Source of the DNA: Paracoccaceae bacterium
GTDB lineage: Bacteria > Pseudomonadota > Alphaproteobacteria > Rhodobacterales > Rhodobacteraceae
DNA: 64,000 nucleotides
Reading direction: 5' to 3'
Assembly (NCBI GenBank): GCA_009842205.1
Contig: VYFX01000001.1
Span: forward strand, 79,612-143,611
Shown here: piece after piece, positions 60,019 to 64,000 of the stretch
Position numbering within the stretch: position 1 is the stretch's first letter
Layout: each line of letters starts with the position of its first letter
The notes under the pieces: generated by a model
Databases searched by the model: none
What the model saw: the letters and a program-made list of their open reading frames with translations, nothing else
Told to the model about the DNA's origin: nothing
Translations under genes and position numbers: made by a program

Positions 60019-61095
60019 ATGGACAGAAGATCTTTTCTAAAGACATCCGCAGTTGCTGGTGTTGCTTCTGCTGGGCTTGCTGCTCCAGCATTTGCCCAAG
60101 GCAATGTCAAACTGACAATGGTTACTTCTTGGGGCAGGGGATTGGCAGGAGTCTTTGATGCTGCACAAATTTGTGCCGATAACATCAACAATATGTCCGG
60201 TGGTTCCTTGACAATAGATGTCAAGGCTGCAGGTGAACTTGTGGGTGCCTTTGAAGTCTTTGATGCTGTTGCCTCTGGCCAGGCAGACATGTATCATGCA
60301 GCGGACTACTACTTCGTTGGTCAACATCCCGCTTTTGCATTCTTTACCGGCGTTCCGTTCGGCATGACTGCTACCGAGTTGAATAACTGGTACTATCATG
60401 GCAATGGCAGAATGTATCATGATACCCTGGGTGAAATTTTCGGTCTAAAGTCCTTCCTGGCAGGTAATACAGGTACTCAGGCTGGTGGCTGGTTCCGTAA
60501 GGAGATTAACGGGCCAGAGGATTTTGATGGTCTCAAGTTCCGTATGCCAGGACTTGGTGGACAGGCTCTGGGTCTATTGGGTGCTTCCGTACAAAATATT
60601 CCGGGGGCAGAAGTGTATCAGGCCTTGGCTTCAGGTGCAATTGATGGTACTGAGTGGATTGGTCCCTGGGCTGATGAAAAAGCCGGCTTCCAGGAAATTA
60701 CCAAATTCTACTACACTGCAGGATTTCATGAACCGGCAGCTGGTTTGACTTTGGCAACCAATCTTGAAGTGTTCAACAATCTTTCAAAAGAGCATCAATC
60801 AATGATTGAGATTGCTGCTGGCCATGCCAATGTTTGGAATCTTAGCCAATATCTGTTCCACAATGGTGCAGCTCTTAATCGTCTTCAGGCCGAAGGTGTC
60901 AAAGTTCTGCAATTCCCTGACAGTGTTTGGGATGCTTTTGGTTCTGCCTCCATGCAGCTTTATGAACAATATTCTGAAGATGATTTGTTTGCCGAGGTAC
61001 TGGCTGATTATCAGGCAGTCATGAGTGACAGTTCCAGTTGGCTTACAAATTCAACAGGAGCCTATCGCGCCCAACGTGACCGCGTAATGGGTTAA
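60019..61095 (+). CDS. dctP: TRAP transporter substrate-binding protein (DctP family)
   Basis: 358-aa periplasmic receptor of a tripartite ATP-independent transporter. The N-terminus carries a Tat-type signal (MDRRSFLKTSAVAGVASAG, cut near AFA-QG). The body follows the DctP fold, with the ligand-gate Arg likely in KFRMPGLGGQAL (about 174-185) and the AIDGTEWIGPWAD segment. This is the branch often annotated for mannitol, chloroaromatic or 2-keto acid substrates, so the ligand is not certain. AGGAG precedes ATG 60019. It is followed by a hairpin and then the two membrane components. Confidence 0.92.
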   Translation: MDRRSFLKTSAVAGVASAGLAAPAFAQGNVKLTMVTSWGRGLAGVFDAAQICADNINNMSGGSLTIDVKAAGELVGAFEVFDAVASGQADMYHAADYYFVGQHPAFAFFTGVPFGMTATELNNWYYHGNGRMYHDTLGEIFGLKSFLAGNTGTQAGGWFRKEINGPEDFDGLKFRMPGLGGQALGLLGASVQNIPGAEVYQALASGAIDGTEWIGPWADEKAGFQEITKFYYTAGFHEPAAGLTLATNLEVFNNLSKEHQSMIEIAAGHANVWNLSQYLFHNGAALNRLQAEGVKVLQFPDSVWDAFGSASMQLYEQYSEDDLFAEVLADYQAVMSDSSSWLTNSTGAYRAQRDRVMG

Positions 61096-61104
61096 TAAAA
61101 TTTA

Positions 61105-61131
61105 GAACTGCCCCTGACCAAGGGGCAGTTC
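61105..61131 (+). promoter_or_regulatory. Intercistronic hairpin between dctP and dctQ
   Basis: Perfect 10-bp stem GAACTGCCCC / GGGGCAGTTC with a 7-base loop, starting 10 bases after the dctP stop. No T-run follows. It probably stabilises the dctP 3' end or attenuates read-through so that the receptor outnumbers the permease. Confidence 0.7.
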
Positions 61132-61152
61132 CCTTACAGCTGAGATTGATTG

Positions 61153-62103
61153 ATGATTGATTTTATTTCTTCTTTCTTGGTTGGTACAGCCCTAACATTC
61201 TATAATATATTTTACGCCTTGACACACCCCCAGCTTTGGCTGGATTGGACAGACAAACAGTCCCTGATGCGTTTCATATATTACGGCGGGTCATTTGAAT
61301 TCTTTTCATCTATTATTTTGGTATTTGTTATCCTGACTGCGGCCGGACTTTATCACCGTCCCATCATGTGGTGGTCAGTGAGAATCCTTGAATTTCTTGG
61401 CAACCGGGTTGGCCGCATAGCAGCCTGGGCTGGCCTGCTGATGGTATTGCAACAAATCGTTATCGTCTTTTTGCAAAGAATATTCAGGGTTTCGGAAATT
61501 TCACTCGGACCTACATCACCCCTTGGTTACGACTTATTCCTGGGAACGACCAACATGTTGTTTTCCAAGGATCTGGCCTGGTGGGCAGAAGAGCTCAAGT
61601 TCTACAATGCCATTGTGATATGCCTTTGTTGCGGTTATACATTTATCCAGGGGGGTCATGTCAGGGTTGATCTCTTCTATGCGGGAATCGCACGTCGCAA
61701 AAAGAAAATCATAGATATGCTAGGCTCCCTTTTCTTCATGATACCTTCCATGTCTTTGATTTGGCTGTATGCCTGGTATTTCATGTGGCGTCACCTAATT
61801 ACTCCCAAGGTTTCTGCCACCGACACCATTGAAGCACTACTCAGGAAATCGCGTATAGCAAAATGGAATGTTGAAACCATCGGCTTCTCACCTAGTGGTT
61901 TTGATGCGTATTTTCTTTTCAAGGTCCTTTTATTGCTCTTCGCTGGCCTCATGTTTCTGCAGGCAATTGCCTTTTTCTACCGATCACTTCTTGAGTATCG
62001 TGAGGGCGAAGGATCAGACAACAAATACCTTGAAAAGGATGTGCTGGAAGTCACGATTGATGATCCTGGCCAAGTTACCACGGAAATTGGGAATACAAAA
62101 TGA
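61153..62103 (+). CDS. dctQ: TRAP transporter small permease (DctQ), long form
   Basis: 316-aa membrane protein, much longer than a standard DctQ (about 160-200 aa). Membrane segments occur near 36-60, 82-105, 150-170, 190-215 and 250-275. The GGHVRVDLFYAGIARRKKKIIDMLG block is the DctQ signature (substrate-side loop after TM2). ATG 61153 is preferred over TTG 61150. Its last codons overlap the large-permease start by 4 bases (ATGA). Confidence 0.88.
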   Translation: MIDFISSFLVGTALTFYNIFYALTHPQLWLDWTDKQSLMRFIYYGGSFEFFSSIILVFVILTAAGLYHRPIMWWSVRILEFLGNRVGRIAAWAGLLMVLQQIVIVFLQRIFRVSEISLGPTSPLGYDLFLGTTNMLFSKDLAWWAEELKFYNAIVICLCCGYTFIQGGHVRVDLFYAGIARRKKKIIDMLGSLFFMIPSMSLIWLYAWYFMWRHLITPKVSATDTIEALLRKSRIAKWNVETIGFSPSGFDAYFLFKVLLLLFAGLMFLQAIAFFYRSLLEYREGEGSDNKYLEKDVLEVTIDDPGQVTTEIGNTK

Positions 62104-64000
62104 TCCTTGGTCTTGATGGAGTCGAAATAGGACTGCTGGTAGTCTTTTTGACTCTGTTCGGCTCAATCATGTCCGGATTTCCTGTCGCCTTTGCAATAGG
62201 TGGATCGGCAGTAATTTCCTTTGCCATATTGGCCTCACTCGACAGTGCAGGATTGATGATCCATCAGGTAATTGATGTATCAAGCACGCAATACCAAGCC
62301 TTGATCGAATCTGGAATTTCGCATTATGACATATCAAAATTCAGATATCCCGATTTGCCGGTAGTTGCCCAGCCCTTGTTTGAGAGGGGTTGGGAAGTGG
62401 CTGTCGATCGCAATCTCAGTTTCATTGTCAACCGGATGAATGAGAGGGTTCTGGCAGGGCAGTCGATCGAAACCCTGTTGGCTGTCCTTATGTTTGTAAT
62501 GATGGGAATAACGCTGGAGCGATCGAAAATTGCCAATGACTTGCTGACAACCATGGCCCGTATTTTTGGACCTTTGCCAGGAGGATTGGCAGTTTCTGTC
62601 GTTGTCGTTGGGGCCTTTCTAGCAGCATCAACAGGTATAGTTGGAGCTACCGTGGTTACCATGGGACTGCTCTCTTTACCCACAATGCTGCGCAATAACT
62701 ACTCACCGGAACTTGCAACCGGCGTCATCTCGGCCTCAGGAACACTTGGCCAGATCATTCCGCCATCCATTGTTATTGTCCTGTTGGGTACTTTGGCCGG
62801 GGATCTCTATTCCACCGCGCAGGAGACAAGGGCACAGGCTGCAGGTTGTTCTGATGCCCTTACCTATTTGGGCGAAGCTGCTGTGGTTTCAGTTGGTACG
62901 CTTTTTCAGGCCGCCATATTGCCTGGCATTATGCTGGCATTTCTTTATGCCGCCTACGCCTTCGGATATGCGCTGATCAATCCCAATAATGCACCCCCAG
63001 TAGCCAGCGATCATTCAAGAAAGGGAACAATTACCAAGCGTACGGCCTTTACATGGTTTTTGGGTGTACCCTTTGGCCTGATTGGGGGAACAATACTACT
63101 GATGCAGGTTGGTTTTATAGGCAGTCAAAACATTGTTGTGGACTCCATGACAGATGTAACTTTTACTTCCGAACTCAGGACCAATGTCTCGGAAAAATGT
63201 CAGGAATCCATGATTGAGTTGCATGGTCAGGAACGCTGGGACAGGGCAGTCGCCGAAGCAGAAAAGATAAGGGAAGCCGGAGGGGTTGAAGAAAGTCGGA
63301 AATTATCCCCGGAGGAACTGGAACAGGCCATTCAGGATAAAATTGCAGCTGCTCCCCTGATCGGGACAGGCGTATCAGTTTTGTTTCTGCTTTTGACATT
63401 GATTCTCACCACCGCAAGGGGGGTATCGATATCAACCGATCCCAAACCTCTATATATTGGTTTTGGCGGTTCGGTGTTGGCAATTCTGATTGATATATTA
63501 TTGATCAGTCCAACTACCTCACCTGGTTTGACAGTAGTATACCTTGTCATTCCACTGGCTCTGGTCGTTTACGGATGCGGACATGCCCTTACTACACTGG
63601 GCAAAAATGAATTGCTTAGGGTGGTCTTTCCCCCACTCATTCTGATTGTTGCCGTTTTGGGTTCGATTCTCGGTGGAATAACAAATCCAACCCCCGCAGC
63701 AGCTCTGGGTGCAGGTGGTGCAATCATGCTTGCCGCCTATCGAAAACTCCATGATCAAAACAAGTCCGGGCGTGTCATTCTGATATCCAGTTTTGCAATG
63801 GTCATCATGATCCTTATTGGTATCAATTTTGATTTGCGAACAGGTAAGGAAATCATTCTTGTGGAAGAATGGATTGCCATATTTACTGCCCTGGCCATGT
63901 ATCATATCTGCATTTTGGGATTGTTGTACGCCTGTTGGACATTACTAAGGACTAAGGTTCTCTCACCTGTTGTAAGGGAAACAGCCAAAGTCACCTCCAT
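62100..64000 (+). CDS. dctM: TRAP transporter large permease (DctM), long form, 3' end outside window
   Basis: Starts at ATG 62100, overlapping the dctQ stop, and remains open to the window edge (at least 633 codons), so it exceeds a standard DctM of about 430 aa. After the first membrane helix (GLLVVFLTLFGSIMSGFPVAFA) there is an unusual hydrophilic insertion of about 75 residues before the core resumes at LAVLMFVMMGITLERS. Family motifs follow (AASTGIVGATVVTMGLLSLPTML, then ASGTLGQIIPPSIVIVLLG). A second polar insertion lies near residues 350-415. With the long DctQ and Tat-exported DctP it forms a complete transporter. Confidence 0.9.
   Translation, partial: MILGLDGVEIGLLVVFLTLFGSIMSGFPVAFAIGGSAVISFAILASLDSAGLMIHQVIDVSSTQYQALIESGISHYDISKFRYPDLPVVAQPLFERGWEVAVDRNLSFIVNRMNERVLAGQSIETLLAVLMFVMMGITLERSKIANDLLTTMARIFGPLPGGLAVSVVVVGAFLAASTGIVGATVVTMGLLSLPTMLRNNYSPELATGVISASGTLGQIIPPSIVIVLLGTLAGDLYSTAQETRAQAAGCSDALTYLGEAAVVSVGTLFQAAILPGIMLAFLYAAYAFGYALINPNNAPPVASDHSRKGTITKRTAFTWFLGVPFGLIGGTILLMQVGFIGSQNIVVDSMTDVTFTSELRTNVSEKCQESMIELHGQERWDRAVAEAEKIREAGGVEESRKLSPEELEQAIQDKIAAAPLIGTGVSVLFLLLTLILTTARGVSISTDPKPLYIGFGGSVLAILIDILLISPTTSPGLTVVYLVIPLALVVYGCGHALTTLGKNELLRVVFPPLILIVAVLGSILGGITNPTPAAALGAGGAIMLAAYRKLHDQNKSGRVILISSFAMVIMILIGINFDLRTGKEIILVEEWIAIFTALAMYHICILGLLYACWTLLRTKVLSPVVRETAKVTS

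Overview
The window looks like chromosomal DNA of a low-GC alphaproteobacterium, most likely a marine Rhodobacterales-type organism. GC content is in the low-to-mid 40s by eye. The lineage call rests on gene neighbourhoods: ybjN-proC-csaA facing ubiK / lgt-midA-pgeF-M24 peptidase; atpHAGDC without atpBEF; methyltransferase-gloB-clpA; and a TIGR01459-type HAD protein next to ribF. This is inference from gene order and protein character, not from a marker phylogeny. No rRNA, tRNA or CRISPR array was seen.

Region 1 (1-19.5 kb) is accessory and catabolic. It opens with the C-terminal half of a zinc-binding ZnuA. Next come a class III aminotransferase paired with a Rieske oxygenase (+), a nitroreductase (-), and an EamA exporter / CntA-like Rieske oxygenase / SDR unit (-). 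After aspS there is a seven-gene minus-strand operon reading SDR - proX - proV - fused double proW - three acetone-carboxylase-like subunits (beta, alpha, gamma). Together these suggest uptake and oxidative breakdown of a quaternary-ammonium or N-methylated compound, with ATP-dependent carboxylation of a ketone-like intermediate. The alpha subunit has Gln where I expect a metal-binding His, so its substrate may not be acetone.

Region 2 (19.7-34.5 kb) is core metabolism and housekeeping: cfa, carB, a 2-hydroxyacid dehydrogenase, csaA, proC, ybjN, ubiK, lgt, midA, pgeF, an M24-fold protein that has lost all canonical metal ligands, trxB, and groESL under a perfect CIRCE operator.

Region 3 (34.7-38.4 kb) holds a BCCT betaine/choline-type carrier behind a PotD-like periplasmic binding protein. 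Upstream is a 900-bp non-coding stretch containing a decayed IS630-type transposase and a 17-bp inverted repeat.

Region 4 (38.4-54 kb) carries ppaC, a HAD phosphatase, ribF, a YcgN-type Cys-cluster protein, threonine aldolase, an HCCA-isomerase-like protein, prs, atpHAGDC, a methyltransferase, gloB and clpA.

Region 5 (54-64 kb) contains a strikingly GC-rich phasin gene behind twin operator-like repeats, recD2, an 877-residue membrane-anchored coiled-coil OmpA-domain protein with three 70-residue repeats, and a TRAP transporter (dctP, a large dctQ, and a dctM running off the window). Intercistronic hairpins follow both solute-binding-protein genes that head a transport operon (dctP, proX).
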